A stretch of 64,000 nt of DNA from Imbricaverruca yamaguchii (GCA_034440575.1 JAOTOL010001648.1:372001-436000), one strand, 5' to 3'; positions 22,250-34,165 are shown, numbered from the stretch's first letter. Program-made: numbers and translations. The notes: generated by a model not told the origin, from the letters alone.

Positions 22250-22595
22250 ACCACTGATCACTGACCAGCAGTGACAAGCGACCAGTGACCAGTGACCACT
22301 GACCAGTGGCCAGAGATCACTGACCAGCTGTGACTATCAGTGACCAGTGACCAGTGACCAGTGACCAGTGACCAGCACCAGTGACCAGTGACCACGACCA
22401 GTGACCATGACCAGACCATGACCCACGTAAGCGACCAGTGACCAGTGACCACTGACCAGTGGCCAGAGACCACTGACCAGCCGTGATCATTGGCCAGTGA
22501 CCACTGACCAGCAGTGACCAGTGACCAATGTGCACCAGTGTCCAGTGACCAGTGACCAGTGACCAGTGACCAGTGACCAGTGACCACTGCAGCCT
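22250..22595. repeat. 7-bp repeat (GTGACCA)n with higher-order structure
   Basis: CAGTGACCAGTGACCA runs are interrupted by CACTGACCAGCAGTGA and CCAGTGGCCAGAGA-type blocks that recur about 150-180 bp apart, indicating duplication of larger segments. Confidence 0.93.
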
Positions 22596-24059
22596 GCCGG
22601 TCGGCTGCCGCCGTAATGGCGTCGCCTTAATGGTTCCGCCGGCCGACAGCGGGGTGCTCCGACCGGATGCGACCCAGCTGGACCGGCGGTCAGTGGTGCT
22701 GCAGACTCCTCTCTCCACCCCGTCCCCACCTCCGCCACCGTCCCTGCCCCGCCACCTCCTGCCCACCACCGACACGTGCAGAGCCGCAGCGTCCTCGGAG
22801 ACAGCAGTCGCCGAAAGCGCACGACCTCAGCCGACCCCGAGCCGCGGCAGCCGCCAGCGCGGTCTGGTACCCATCGGCGGAAGCGCGACTGCATACCAGA
22901 CAATTTAGCCAGACTCAGCGCGAGTGACACGGAACACCGAGCGGCGCCTGGTGTGGCCTCTGTGCTTGGTGGCTGTGGCGGACCGTTCGCGAACTGCAGC
23001 AGCACTAACTGCGACACGCCACCGCAAGATGCTGCCGCCAGCCGCCATAATGTCGACTCGAATATACGGCGCAGGTGTCTTGGATGTTCGGCGAGACACC
23101 AGTTCACATGCTGTCGACGTGTCTGGCGGTGGCTCCGGTGGTGCGTGGTTCCCCACCCCTGCCGCAACAACCAGGTGTCGGTGTTTGTCACACGTGTAAT
23201 CCTGGCGGAGCGGGCAGGCCTTCTGGAGCTTGTAGTGTCGCCGCCACACCGCTAGTGGGAGACGTCTGCGAGGTGCCAGAGTGCGATATTCGGGTTACGG
23301 TTTGTGTTGCGCACTGTAGCTGTAACCATGGATTTATCTTGCAATTGGAGTCGGCTGTCGTATGCTTTCTCACTGAGACCGGAACAAATCAGAAGAGGCT
23401 TTTTCATGGCGACACGTTCGTTATTTCCTTCCCTCCTCCTCAAGAGACCCTCAAGTGGACCCACATCGTCTATTTTTAGCTGAACGGCTACCCATAGCTC
23501 CAACAGCTGTCGTGATCTCTCCTGACCACCTGCAGCTGACGCCGCTTCCGGTTTGACCCGACTCGAGGTCGGTACGCTGACCTCAAGTTCCCGGTGCGGC
23601 CACACAAAATGTCGACTTGTGAATAACTGGTAGCGCATTATCAGCGTACCCAGACGGTGGTGACACCGTGACCTCTCATCACAACTTATATGGTGTGTGT
23701 ATGCTTCTGAGCTCTCAGAACAAAAAGCAATGCTTACAACTTCGTCTGACGATGTGTCTTTGCGTCACTCAGAAAGAAAGCCGGAATATAATGATATATA
23801 CTGTAGTCCTCCACTATGTCAGGACCGCATATGATGGCATAAACTAAATTTTAAGAACAAATGTAATCCACTGATTTTGACCTATGACAAAAAAAATCGG
23901 TTCCAAGTTTATGATAAGCTACTTTACTTCCTGTCATCTTACGATACTGCAATTTCTGATATGCTTTCAATAAAGGTTGGTTCTAGGGTGAACATAGGTT
24001 GGTTCTAGGGTGAACGTTTTGGTTTAGATTCCGTCAGGTTATGTTTCTGTCAACCTATT
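22596..24059. other. Sequence without recognised gene; CpG-rich left half
   Basis: 22,600-23,290 is GC- and CpG-rich with frames up to 234 codons on both strands but no domain, compatible with an unrecognised promoter or first exon. 23,640-24,059 is AT-rich, with a direct repeat GGTTGGTTCTAGGGTGAAC at about 23,977 and 23,997. Confidence 0.4.
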
Positions 24060-24115
24060 ATGTACCTAGCCTAGCCTAGCCATAATCGCCTAACCTGACC
24101 TAACCTAGGCCAATA
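24060..24115. repeat. Short telomere-like CCTAA/CCTAG repeats
   Basis: CCTAGCCTAGCCTAGCC is followed shortly by CCTAACCTGACCTAACCTAG. This resembles the arthropod telomeric TTAGG/CCTAA motif but is degenerate and only about 50 bp long. Confidence 0.4.
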
Positions 24116-24484
24116 TATTCATGTGTGCCATAAGATATACCTGCCACAGATGCACTCTTACCAGAAACGTTAGGATTATATGAATATATGACGCATTATA
24201 TCGTAGGATGATATTAATTGAATTGAATTCGGATTACTTCAGTGTTGTCTTTTCTTGTGGAAGCGAACGACAATATTAGTATCGCGTTAACATGGCGACA
24301 TTCACCGAACGACAATACATGTTGGTATAGCGCTTCATACTGCGGCGTACGAGGAGCTGTCGCCGTCAGTCAGCAGGTCTCGGGTCAGGGTCAATGGTGT
24401 TTGTTCGTCTCAGCTCTCCTCAATTATCTCGAAATGCCGACGTTCCTGCACAGACGGGTGCTCCCTCACACTATACCGTGGGCA

Positions 24485-24945
24485 GTAGTGATGGGTGTGC
24501 TCCTGTCGCAGGCAGTAGGGAGCAGTATGGGCGGGCCTGGGGCCAGTAATGATCAGTGTATTGGCGCCGATGGTCCGGGAATTTCTGAATGACCCTGTCA
24601 AAGGTTAGCGATCGCAATTGTGTTTTCTCATCCCTGGACCAGTCAAGACCGATGCGACGCTGCACAGGGCTAACAATAATAAGTGTGCCTATCGTGGACC
24701 ATCAAGGATCAATGTGTCACAGCCGAGGGTTAACAATGATAAATGTGACCCCTCCGCTAACCAGTAGAAGTCAATGTACCCTTTCTGAGGGACAGCAATG
24801 ATCACTGACCCCCTGTCGATGGTCAGCAGTGTTCAGTGTGCCCGTCCCTTTAGTCAGGGAATATCAATGTACATTGTACACCTGCCAAGGGCCAGCAATG
24901 GGTGTCCCCCACCATGGGCCAGTAATAACCGGTGCACTCGGCCAG
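24485..24945. repeat. Degenerate about 30-60-bp repeat
   Basis: Recurring phrases CCAGTAATGATCAGTGT, TAACAATGATAAATGTG and CAGCAATGATCACTG are separated by CCCCTGTCG-like linkers. Units are strongly diverged. Confidence 0.55.
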
Positions 24946-25164
24946 AGGCCAATTAGCCGCGCCAGCTGCTCCTCCGCCGAGCACCGCCTCCGGTGGTCAC
25001 GTGACTCGCCGCGCGCTGTGTGCGCCCGGTCACGTGACGCGGTGCTGGCCCCTCCGTCTGTCTGCCTGGCGGCGCCCGGCACAAAAACAGGCCAGCCTTG
25101 TGACGGGGGCCGCCACGGCGGCGCGTCGCCGCGCCACGACACCCCACAACCGCGGGCTCTTCGT
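24946..25164. other. GC-rich unique segment
   Basis: About 220 bp of CpG-rich sequence with three copies of GGTCACGTGAC-type motifs (CACGTGAC near 24,997 and 25,031). It is open in several frames that continue into the neighbouring arrays. Confidence 0.4.
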
Positions 25165-25475
25165 CATGGACGGACGGACGGACACATACAGACAGACAGA
25201 CGGAGGGACGGACGGACGGACGGACACATACAGACAGACACAGACAGAGAGACAGACGACAGACACAGACAGACAGACACAGACAGACAGACACAGACAG
25301 ACAGACACAGACAGACAGACACAGACAGACAGACACAGACAGACAGACAGACACAGACACAGACAGAGACAGACAGACACAGACAGACAGACACAGACAG
25401 ACACAACAGACAGACAGACAGACGGACAGACAAACACAGACAGACCGACGGACAGACGGACGGGCGGACGACAGA
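25165..25475. repeat. (ACAG)n / (ACAGACAGAC)n array
   Basis: Tetranucleotide ACAG array with GACGGACGGACG at its left edge and right end. All three plus frames (Thr-Asp-Arg-Gln) and the minus frames (Cys-Leu-Ser-Val) stay open as a consequence. Confidence 0.97.
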
Positions 25476-25499
25476 CTATTGGAATTGTTCTGTGTGCCG

Positions 25500-25725
25500 A
25501 GTGGCCGTCCATTGGCCGCCCAGTGGCCGCCCAGTGGCTGTCCAGTGGCCGTCCATTGACCGCCCAGTGGCCGCCCAGTGGCCGCCCAGTGGCCGCCCAG
25601 TGGCCGCCCAGTGGCCGCCCAGTGGCTGCCCAGTGGCCGCCCAGTGGCCGGTCATGAGTGAGTGGCCGCCCAGTGGCCGCCCAGTGGCCGCCCAGTGGCC
25701 GGTCATGAGTGAGTGGCCGCTGCCA
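25500..25725. repeat. 11-bp minisatellite (CCAGTGGCCGC)n
   Basis: About 18 units, with a longer duplication carrying CCGGTCATGAGTGAGTGG at about 25,648 and 25,700. Confidence 0.96.
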
Positions 25726-25849
25726 CCCGGAAGCTGTGCCGGCGGCTCCCAGCAGGGTGTGCCGGGCCGCGGCCGGCCGGCAGCACGCCGGAAGCCGCCG
25801 ACACCGTCCGTGGTAGCGTGGGAACGGCCCGCGCTGCCCACGTCTCGCC

Positions 25850-26457
25850 CGCTGCTCGCTGGGCTGTGGCGTCCGACACTCGCTGGGCTGTGGCGTCCGA
25901 CACTCGCTGGGCTGTGGCGTCCGACACTCGCTGGGCTGTGGCGTCCGACACTCGCTGGGCTGTGGCGTCCGACACTCGCTGGGCTGTGGCGTCCGACACT
26001 CGCTGGGATCTGGCGTCCGACACTCGCTGGGCTGTGGCGTCCGACACTCGCTGGGCTCTGGCGGCCGACGCTAGCTGGGCTGTGGCGTCCGACACTCGCT
26101 GGGCTGTGGCGTCCGACACTCGCTGGGCTGTGGCGTCCGACACTCGCTGGGCTGTGGCGTCCGACACTCGCTGGGCTGTGGCGTCCGACACTCGCTGGGC
26201 TGTGGCGTCCGACACTCGCTGGGCTGTGGCGTCCGACACTCGCTGGGCTCTGGCGTAGACGCTCGCTGGGCTGTCCGACACTCGCTGGGCTGTGGTGTCC
26301 GACACTCGCTGGGCTGTGGCGTCCGACACTCGCTGGGCTGTGGCGTCCGACACTCGCTGGGTCTGGCGGCCGACATCGCTGGGCTGTGGCGTCCGACACT
26401 CGCTGGGCTGTGGCGTCCGACACTCGCTGGGCTGTGGCGTCCGACACTCGCTGGCAG
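25850..26457. repeat. 24-bp minisatellite, about 25 units
   Basis: The unit contains TGGCGTCCGACACTCGCTGG followed by GCTG. Because 24 is a multiple of 3, whole frames stay open across it, giving an apparent 569-codon protein (24,829-26,538). A few units are shortened (near 26,258 and 26,362), which shifts the frame. Homogeneity suggests recent expansion. Confidence 0.97.
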
Positions 26458-26484
26458 TCGTCCATCCGCGGCGATGTGAGGATC

Positions 26485-26690
26485 GATCACATGTCCCCCT
26501 CTGAGCACGTGGAGCCGGTGGGTCATGTCCCCCTCTGAGCACGGTAGGCCGGTGGGTCATGCCCCTTCTGAGCACGTGAGGCCAATGGGTCATGTCCCCC
26601 TCTGAGCACGTGAGGCCGGTGGGTCATGTCCCCTCTGAGCACGTGAGGCCGGTGGGTCATGCCCCCTCTGAGCACGGGAGGAGCAGCGAG
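26485..26690. repeat. 34-bp minisatellite, about 6 units
   Basis: Units carry CCCCTCTGAGCACGTGAGGC and CGGTGGGTCATG. Most contain the E-box hexamer CACGTG. Confidence 0.92.
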
Positions 26691-26939
26691 TCGTTGCGGT
26701 GCTACTTTGGGTCCGTACCGGTTCCAAATGCACGCTTTAGCAGGTATGGCCGGGGGCGGAGAGGAGCTGGAGACCAGCCTGACCCAATTACGGGCGATTG
26801 CTGGTGCTCCCTCTGCACTTGACTGTTCATCAGACCTCAAAGTTTGGGGGGGGAGACGGAAGCTTGCCGTCTCGTTGTATCCACCATGAGATGCACGTAC
26901 GCATGGTTGTTGTATTATATACTTTTATGGGATAAGTGC

Positions 26940-27060
26940 CTCCTCAATGTTGGCATTGCACCCCATAATTCCAGCTTTTAACGCGGGACCCTATGGAGTG
27001 TGCCTCTCATCCATTTGGACCCGCCAGTTTCCTCCAAGCATTGTGCCCCTGGATAATTTT
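26940..27060. repeat. Dispersed repeat family F2, copy 2
   Basis: Matches 2,783-2,960 in ordered blocks (GCATTGCACC, CTTTTAACGCGGGACCCTAT, TTCCTCCAAGCATT, GATAATTTT). It is shorter than copy 1 and lacks the GGGGCGGATC start. Confidence 0.5.
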
Positions 27061-27782
27061 CAGAAATCAATGCCCTTGCGTATATGCACGGTAAGATGTA
27101 TTATTATATTGCAATGCTTCCACGCAGTTTTTGTGTCACACATACCATGTTATTGATCAGCTCTAAAATACAACGGATACCACTTGACCGCGAATAATGC
27201 AAACAGTTTTGTATTACTCGTTACACCATATATGTAGATGGAGCAATATTATCTTAAGTACGGTTAGTTTCTGGGTACAGATTAATTGCAAATTGCACTC
27301 CTCCCTTTCACGCACAAGTCGGCAGGCTATATGTCCTGCAAGGTATCCAGGACATGCAATGCATATATCACCATAATTAATTCCATTCCGGTGTTCGCCG
27401 ATACATCATCCTGTTCACTTGTGCACACGACCGAGTTATCTGCTTGTTTTTATCTTTGTTTACACCAGGAATCCGCTGCTGCCAATCCTCTAGCATGTGT
27501 CAAACTCATGCGGCTGGCCGGTAACTGCATGGTAGGGGTCAAGGGTGGACATTTCAAGTATGTTTGGCGCTACTGGTCCACATCACTGACGTCCTACAGA
27601 CAAATCTGCGGCATCAGATTAAGAGGTCAGGTCGATCAGGGTCTGGTCCCTGTCTGACGATTGGTCCACGTCACCGATGTCCCACAGATATATTTGTGGC
27701 ATGAGATTAAGAGGTCAGCTCGGTCCGTGTCTGGTCCGTGTCTGGTGCCACACACGTTCCGCTACGTCGTCCAGCAGCCGGC
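27061..27782. other. Sequence without recognised gene, with a local duplication
   Basis: A phrase TGGTCCACRTCACYGAYGTC followed by CYACAGA.A.AT is duplicated at about 27,573 and 27,663, each followed by TTAAGAGGTCAG. The rest is unique. Confidence 0.45.
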
Positions 27783-28070
27783 CGCTGCCGCTGTCGCTGC
27801 CGCTGTCGCTGCCGCTGTCGCTGCCGCTGTCGCTGCCGCTGTCGCTGCCGCTGTCGCTGCCGCTGTCGCTGCCGCTGCCGCTGTCGCTGCCGCTGTCGCT
27901 GCCGCTGTCGCTGCCGCTGTCGCTGCCGCTGTCGCTGCCGCTGTCGCTGCCGCTGTCGCTGCCGCTGTCGCTGCCGCTGTCGCTGCCGTTGTCGCTGCCG
28001 CTGTCGCTGTCGCTGCCGCTGTCGCTGCCGCTGTCGCTGCCGCTGTCGCTGCCGCTGCCGCTGCCGCCGC
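27783..28070. repeat. 12-bp minisatellite (GCCGCTGTCGCT)n
   Basis: About 24 units. Read in different frames it gives poly(Ala-Ala-Val-Ala), poly(Ser-Leu-Pro-Leu), poly(Arg-Cys) or, on the minus strand, poly(Gly-Ser-Asp-Ser). No frame is supported as coding by flanking sequence. Confidence 0.97.
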
Positions 28071-28414
28071 CGGGCGCCACGCTAATCGCATGATCGGCCG
28101 CCCAGTCGGTCATGGTTTGTGCAGGACGGCCGGCGGCTCCAAAACACACCGCCGCGCCGCGCTGCACGGGCCGCGACACCCGCCGAGCCAGCTGGCGGAC
28201 GCGTGACGTCACGGCGGGATGGCACGTGACGTCAGGCTGGTGGGTGGCCGCTGCGCCGCGGCTCGGTTGTGCCGAGGCGGGCGGCGGCGCCCAGTCAGTG
28301 CTGTGGAGGTGGGGAGGTGGTGCGTGCGGCAGGTGCGAGAGACGGTGGCAGTGTGCGTGGGGAGAACCCTGCCCCAGCGGTCGCGGACAGCGTCACATCC
28401 AGGTCGATGGTGAG
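28071..28414. promoter_or_regulatory. CpG-rich island with paired CRE octamers
   Basis: Strongly GC- and CpG-rich. Two perfect TGACGTCA octamers (28,204-28,211 and 28,227-28,234), 23 bp apart, with an overlapping CACGTG at 28,223-28,228. Such pairing is typical of bZIP-responsive promoters, but no downstream exon was recognised, so promoter activity is inferred only. Confidence 0.4.
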
Positions 28415-28775
28415 TCGGTCTGGCCACGTGCTGGTTACTCGGTGGCTTAGGAGGACCGTGAGTGGTCACATTGGCTGGGCCACACGCTGGTTACTCGGTG
28501 GCTTAGGAGGACCGTGGGGTCACATTGGCTGGGCCACGTGCTGGTTACTCGGTGGCTTAGGGACGTGAGTGTCACATTGGCTGGGCCACTGCTGTTACTC
28601 GTGGCTTAGGAGGAGGGTGAGTGGTCATTGGCTGGGCCACTGCTGGTTACTCGGTGGTTTAGGAGGACCGTGAGTGGTCACATTGGCTGGGCCACACGCT
28701 GGTTACTTTGTGGCTTACGAGAAGGGTGAGTGGTCGCATTGGTCAGGCCACGTGCTGGTTACAAAGTGGCTCACT
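28415..28775. repeat. 56-bp minisatellite, about 6 units
   Basis: Units carry CACATTGGCTGGGCCACGTG, CTGGTTACTCGGTGGCTTAG and GAGGACCGTGAGTGGT. Several contain CACGTG. Deletions shorten some units. Confidence 0.92.
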
Positions 28776-29534
28776 CTACAAAATCGAACAGAATGAAGTA
28801 CTCATAAAGTAGAATCGAATCAATTATTCACCACTCACAGACAGTCTGCGTGTGGCAGACTTCCCCGGTGAAGTTCAGGCACTAATTGCATTACGTGCCT
28901 TGGTGCACTGTTGGCAAGGGGGATGGGAGCTGCTTTAACACAGGTGTGTGTTAAACATGCACATTTTTTATTCGTTAATTTTGCTCTCAGTGAACTTATT
29001 GCCACCCGGAACATATGTCCGGGGCTATTAAAAAAATATCCATAGCGAATATGCAATGGAAGGGCATATCCTCGTTTTCGATGACAACTTTTTCGGTCGG
29101 CTTTTGAACATTGCAGCTAGCATCCATTAAACTGCTAACTCATTGGATGTCGGCGCGCTGCGGGCCGCCCACGTGCTCCGTGTCGCTATTTGACTAGAAG
29201 CGAGAACTGAACGGGGGATCTGTCGAACTGTCGTGATGACGGATAGCCAGACCCTTCCTGGTCAACCCTTCCTGGTCAACACTTCCGGAGTCGTCCGCCG
29301 GCCGCGCACGCCTGCTATCTCTCATCCGACTTGCTTTGATGCCGGGTGGGGCTTCCATCGCTTCCATCCTATCGCTTCCATCGCTTCTCGGTGACAAACA
29401 CGCAGAACTCATTCAATTGCTATTTGAATATCTGTATGCCACAGAACTATCAGGAGCTCTCTAGGCACCACCAACGCTCACATCAACTAGCAATACATGA
29501 CCGCGAAACACTCATAGGAAACACGTAAATAGCC
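28776..29534. other. Sequence without recognised gene
   Basis: It contains tiny local duplications (CCCTTCCTGGTCAA twice near 29,251; ATCGCTTCCATC near 29,345-29,385). No coding signature was seen. Confidence 0.45.
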
Positions 29535-29795
29535 ATCCCTGCATGGCGTCGGACGTACATGAGCCGATTTGCTTCCCAGTTAGGAATAATTGGCTACCTA
29601 GCGGTGCCGTCGGAGGTAGATGAGCCGACTTGCTTCAGGAAAACAACGAAAAAAAAATTGTTTAGCTTAACGTAAAACCACTACCCAGAGGAGCCGTCGG
29701 ACGTAGATGAGCCGACTTGCCTTCCGACACTTAACGTAAATGGCTACCCAGAGGAACAGCGGACGTAGAGGAGCCAAATTGTGAAACACCGTACT
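29535..29795. repeat. Degenerate repeat around CCGTCGGACGTAGATGAGCC
   Basis: Four diverged copies of GTCGGACGTAGATGAGCCGA, spaced about 60-110 bp, each preceded by GGCTACC-AGCGG/AGAGG-like sequence. Confidence 0.65.
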
Positions 29796-29859
29796 AACCC
29801 AACTGACAACCCTGCATGGCATGCATAAACTAACCAACTACTAACAACTAACACGCGGC

Positions 29860-30060
29860 AGCCGGCGTGAGAGGCGGTGTGGACAATTGCCTCCTTGTCC
29901 GCACGGTAAAATCCCTCGGTGCTCTTCGATAGGAGTAGGCTAAAGCCGGCACCCTGGCAAAATCAGCTCGACACTCAAAACACCCCAGCCCCACCCAAAC
30001 CACAAATTATTATGTGGAGGAGTAAAGTAAAATTAAAACCAGTTAGACACCAGGGAGACG
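29860..30060 (+). mobile_element. Candidate 5' end of a retrotransposon with RNA hairpin
   Basis: A 10-bp stem (GTGTGGACAA at 29,877-29,886 with TTGTCCGCAC at 29,895-29,904, one G-U pair, 8-nt loop) is followed by GGTAAAATCCC, GGAGTAGGCTAAAGCCGGC and a C-rich stretch. The layout resembles the structured 5' UTRs of some invertebrate LINEs. No coding region follows that I recognise. Confidence 0.3.
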
Positions 30061-32164
30061 TCCCCAACCCAGCCCCCCGCCTCCAGCATCCAAAAACTTC
30101 GCACAAACTATAACGTAAAATTCCCTTAACGTAAATGTCCACTTGCCTGCACCTTGATCGTAACACTCGCTTTCATAGACAGATATGCAACGTGTTCCTT
30201 TAAAGGCGGCGCAAATGACCTTTATGGTCCGGCACGCCTAAAAAAACCCTCCCCCCCCCCCGCCAGGTGGGGCTGCTCTCAGGGGGCACGGGGGGGAAGG
30301 GGCGGGGTACGGTTTGTGGACGGAGCGGGCCCAGGTCTGATCCGTGGCCTGACCCATGGATCAGACCGGGGTCAGCACGCTGGCTGTGTGGACACGTAAA
30401 ACCGGAAGTTGGCCGCATGCCGCGGCTGCGGTGTTGCAGATTTCAGTTGTGTGTGCATTACTGCACAGACCTGTCAAGCTGAAATTCAGAACATGCATCT
30501 GAAAAGGAATCCAGTGCTAATTACTGGAGTCACCCAAAAGCGTATTGCATTTCAACATGTGCCTGGAACTCCAAAGTTTTGCGCAGTGGCGATACTACTG
30601 CATCGCCACTACATAAAGTACCAATGGGGCTTACCGGAGGTGCTGGATTCGTAAGGTCGAGTTTATTGTGATAAGCTGAGGGTAGGCATGACATGAGCTA
30701 CGTGAATTATGTAATTTCAGTGAAATTTATTCACCATCTATCGCACATCAAATGGTAGGTATTGACAAGGTCTGCATGAAGATGAACGTAATTTTTTCAT
30801 TTGGATCTACACAGATCAATTAATGTAAAAAACCTTTCGGACTTCGAGCATTGACAATTGACATTCCTTGGACACCCTTTTCCGCTCGGAATCCATTCAT
30901 TTCGTAATCCGCTTGATCGCTATTCAAGAGTGGGCTACCGTCCTCGGCCACGGCGCGGGAGGCCCGTTCCCCCGGTTTTCAGGTGCGTGCCGTGCGGGGA
31001 GCCTGCCCCCGGCCCTCGAGTGCCCACTGGGCGCTGACGCCTACCAGTTGGCAAACAATCTAGTGGTTTTGGTCCGTCCGACACCGAACGTGTTGAATTG
31101 TAGCTGCAGTAGCGCTCGCGTACCACCACTGCACTGCGTGTAGCACGCTACACAGGGTAGCACATGACACCATCGAGTACTAAAATACCACGATTCACGG
31201 AAATAACAGAGGAATAAACTTTTTGAAATGAGGTCTCCATATTGTTCTGACTGAAAATATGGTATTTATAGCGCTCATTTTCTAGACATTGTGCACGATC
31301 CCGTGAACCCAGCGTCTGTGCGCCGGTGTAAAAAAAACAGCAGACCTCGCTGGCCATAGTAGCGATGACATCACATGCTTGTTGGCCCACATTGTCGCCG
31401 TGACGGATATTACAGAATTACTGTGGGATATTCGGCCGATTGGCGCTGTTTCGCAGTAGGTCATGTTTTGAGCTGTGGACGTTTACACCGGTGGAATTCC
31501 TGTGTGAGGTGGGCATACCTGAGGAAAACGGAAGACGGATCAACGGCCACCTTGGTTAGGTAAGGCATCAAATATGATTTTTTGGTGTGCTGCGATTTCA
31601 ATTGAAGCGAATCAAATCGGGATATCGATATGTAAGTACCTGCCAGTGTCTATTGAAGCCTCACAATTAGACTCAATCCCTACCTGGCAGATTCGTGCCT
31701 GTAGCATATTCTGCGACCTCGACCAACCCACTAGGCTCATTATCCACCAAGTGGGTCCACTATTACCACAGGAGGTTCTTGCCGTTCTCTTGAGCCACGG
31801 ACTAGACATTGGGAGAATGTCCTTAGTATGTCACTTCCAACCCCAGCATAGCATAACCTAAGAAACTAACCGAAGACGTAGTGCGGGAGGTCTCGGTAAG
31901 ACCAGATGATGGGCAATGCTGGACAACACTGTTTTCAAGTCCGTGAATTATGGACAGTCCATGGAGCGCACTGCTGACTGGAAGATTTGCACAAGAACAC
32001 CAAGCAGATAAAAGTATTGCACTAGGAAGCTGAAAATAACATTAGGCAGTGTCATTCACCGTGGTGGGCGTTAGTCCTCGCCAGCCGACCGCTGTGTGTC
32101 AGGCCGCCTCCACCGCTCTTTCCTAGCCTTACTAGCTCGATCACGCATCATTCTCCGGCACGAA
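30061..32164. other. Long stretch without recognised gene
   Basis: It contains a C run near 30,250, a small hairpin AGTGGCGAT..ATCGCCACT near 30,586-30,609, and otherwise unique AT-rich DNA. Frames of 60-95 codons show no domain. No transposon ends or arrays over 50 bp were seen. Confidence 0.45.
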
Positions 32165-32265
32165 AGCGCCCATTCGTCCATTCAATTCAGCCCTACGTCC
32201 ATCATATTCAGCCATGCGTCCATTCATTTCGATCATGCATCCATTCTATTCAACCTTGTGCGAGT
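32165..32265. repeat. Degenerate repeat (CGTCCATTCATTTC-like), about 4 units
   Basis: GTCCATTCAATTCAGCC, GTCCATCATATTCAGCC, GTCCATTCATTTCGATC and ATCCATTCTATTCAACC are tandem variants of about 25 bp. Confidence 0.7.
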
Positions 32266-32556
32266 TGCTGGCCTGTGATGAACTTGTGAGAGTTCCTGAC
32301 CTATGATGAACCTGTGAGAGTTCCTGACTTATGATGAACCTGTGTGAGTTCATGACCTATGATAACTGTGCAAGTTCCTGACCTGTGATGAACCTGTGAG
32401 AGTTCCTAACCTATGATGAACCTGTGAGAGTTCTTGACTCGTGATGAACCTGTGCGAGTTCCTGGCCTGTGGTGAACCTGTGAGAGTTCCTGACTTGTGA
32501 TGAACCTGTGAGAGTTCCTGACCTGTGATGAACCTGTGCGAGTTCCTGACTCAGTT
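32266..32556. repeat. 28-bp minisatellite, about 10 units
   Basis: The unit carries GATGAACCTGTGAGAGTTCC and TGACCTAT, with GTGCGAGTT and CTTGTGATG variants. Confidence 0.93.
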
Positions 32557-33704
32557 TGTGCCGATAGCTTTATTTTGTTGATCACAGTTTTCTCAACACA
32601 GCAATGTTAAGTACTTGAAACTCAAAATATACATATACTTATATTGCGAACAATCTAGCCAGGCAATGCTTAAATGAAGCCCGGTGGATCGCGTGGCTGG
32701 CGGTGTGGGGGGAGGGGGGGGGGGGGTGCGTCTATGATCGGAACAAAACGGTGGATATGTCTGTCTGCGAGAGGCACCAAGGGATGAGGCTTGTTGATCT
32801 TTTGTGCCAATCGAGTGAATACTGTTGTAATGTCATGCACCACCGTGTCGTTAAAATGCAACGACACAAAATTTAACAAGCACACGAACAAGAAAAAGCT
32901 TTTCGTCGTGCTGGACCTCCAGTGAGCAACCCGGTGCTACGTTGTCAGCACCATCTGTCACTGACTCGTAACACCTGGCAGAGTAGAGAAGTTGCACCGG
33001 GCGTCCACCTGTGCAACTAAAATCACCACTTTCGCACTATTTACCGACTAACTGCACCGACAAGATATCCCTGAGGTTGTTATGCTGTGCAGCCTGGCAT
33101 GTTTCTTAACATTGTATTTGTTGTTTGATGCCAGATGTCATATTCCATCTGTAGCTGAACATGAAAAAGTACGTTTTCTGATGGTATGCCTCTTTAAGAG
33201 TATCGTTAAAGCTTCACAATTTTTTTCAAATGTTCTTCATTCCTAAATGGCTATTTCTGTCAATAAACTTTCTATTTGGCTAGTATTTGATGGTGGCATA
33301 ACATTGGATGGTGGCGGAAGATACGGCGAGTATTCATACTTGCTCAACATGGCCCTATTGGTTTTCCTACTGGTTATCATTACTGTTGGTATTAACTGAA
33401 AGTATCTGAATTACCCACCTAATAAAAGTACCACAGAGTAGCTAGTGATTCTTTGGGATTCCTTGGAGGGAGGAGGAATAACTTGTTTAATGTGCAGCCA
33501 CAGTTTGCAGTCAGGAGAGAGCGTACATCTCCGGTGGGGGACTGCAGACACAGATGTGCAGCCATCCAACTGTCGGAGCGTGACGCATCCGTTCACAGGA
33601 CACCGCCGTGACGCCGTCACGCGCGCGCCGAAATTGATAATCGTGAGAGCCGGGTCTGTCCGCTAAACGTCGGCCGGCGCCACTGTTCCCCACATTACCG
33701 GCAC
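32557..33704. other. Sequence without recognised gene
   Basis: It includes a G run near 32,706-32,726. A 73-codon minus frame (32,670-32,891) and others show no domain. Confidence 0.45.
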
Positions 33705-34165
33705 TTCGGACAGTGTCCAAGATATCTGACAGTGTCCCAGATGTCGGACAGTGTCCCAGATGTCGGACAGTGTCCCGGATGTCGGACAGTGTCCCAGATG
33801 TCGGACAGTGTCCCAGATGTCGGACAGTGTCCCAGATGTCGGACAGTGTCCCTTCACGTGTCCCGGGTGTCCCGATGTGCATGTGGACAGTGTCCCGATG
33901 TCGGACAGTGTCCATTGTCCCAGATGTCGGACAGTGTCCCAGATGTCGGACAGTGTCCCAGATGTCGGACAGTGTCTCAGATGTCAGACGGTGTCCCAGA
34001 TGTCGGACAGTGTCCCAGATGTCAGTGTCCCAGATGTCAGACGGTGTCCCAGCTGTCGGACAGTGTCCCAGATGTCGGACAGTGTCCCAGATGTCGGACA
34101 GTGTCCCAGATGTCTCCAGATGTCGGACGGTGTCCCAGCTGTCGGACGGTGTCCCAGATGTCGGA
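33705..34165. repeat. 19-bp minisatellite (CAGATGTCGGACAGTGTCC)n
   Basis: About 22 units with occasional partial units and a CAGCTGTCGGACGGTGTCC subtype toward the right end. GGACAGTGTCC inside each unit is a near-perfect dyad. Confidence 0.96.

Noticed and set aside
23252..23638. 128-codon minus-strand frame
   Set aside because: No signal peptide, domain or splice context; composition is like its surroundings.
24829..26538. 569-codon plus-strand open frame
   Set aside because: It consists of three tandem arrays (ACAG, 11-bp, 24-bp) whose units rarely contain stops. Other frames over the same arrays are also open, and nothing in it resembles a protein family.
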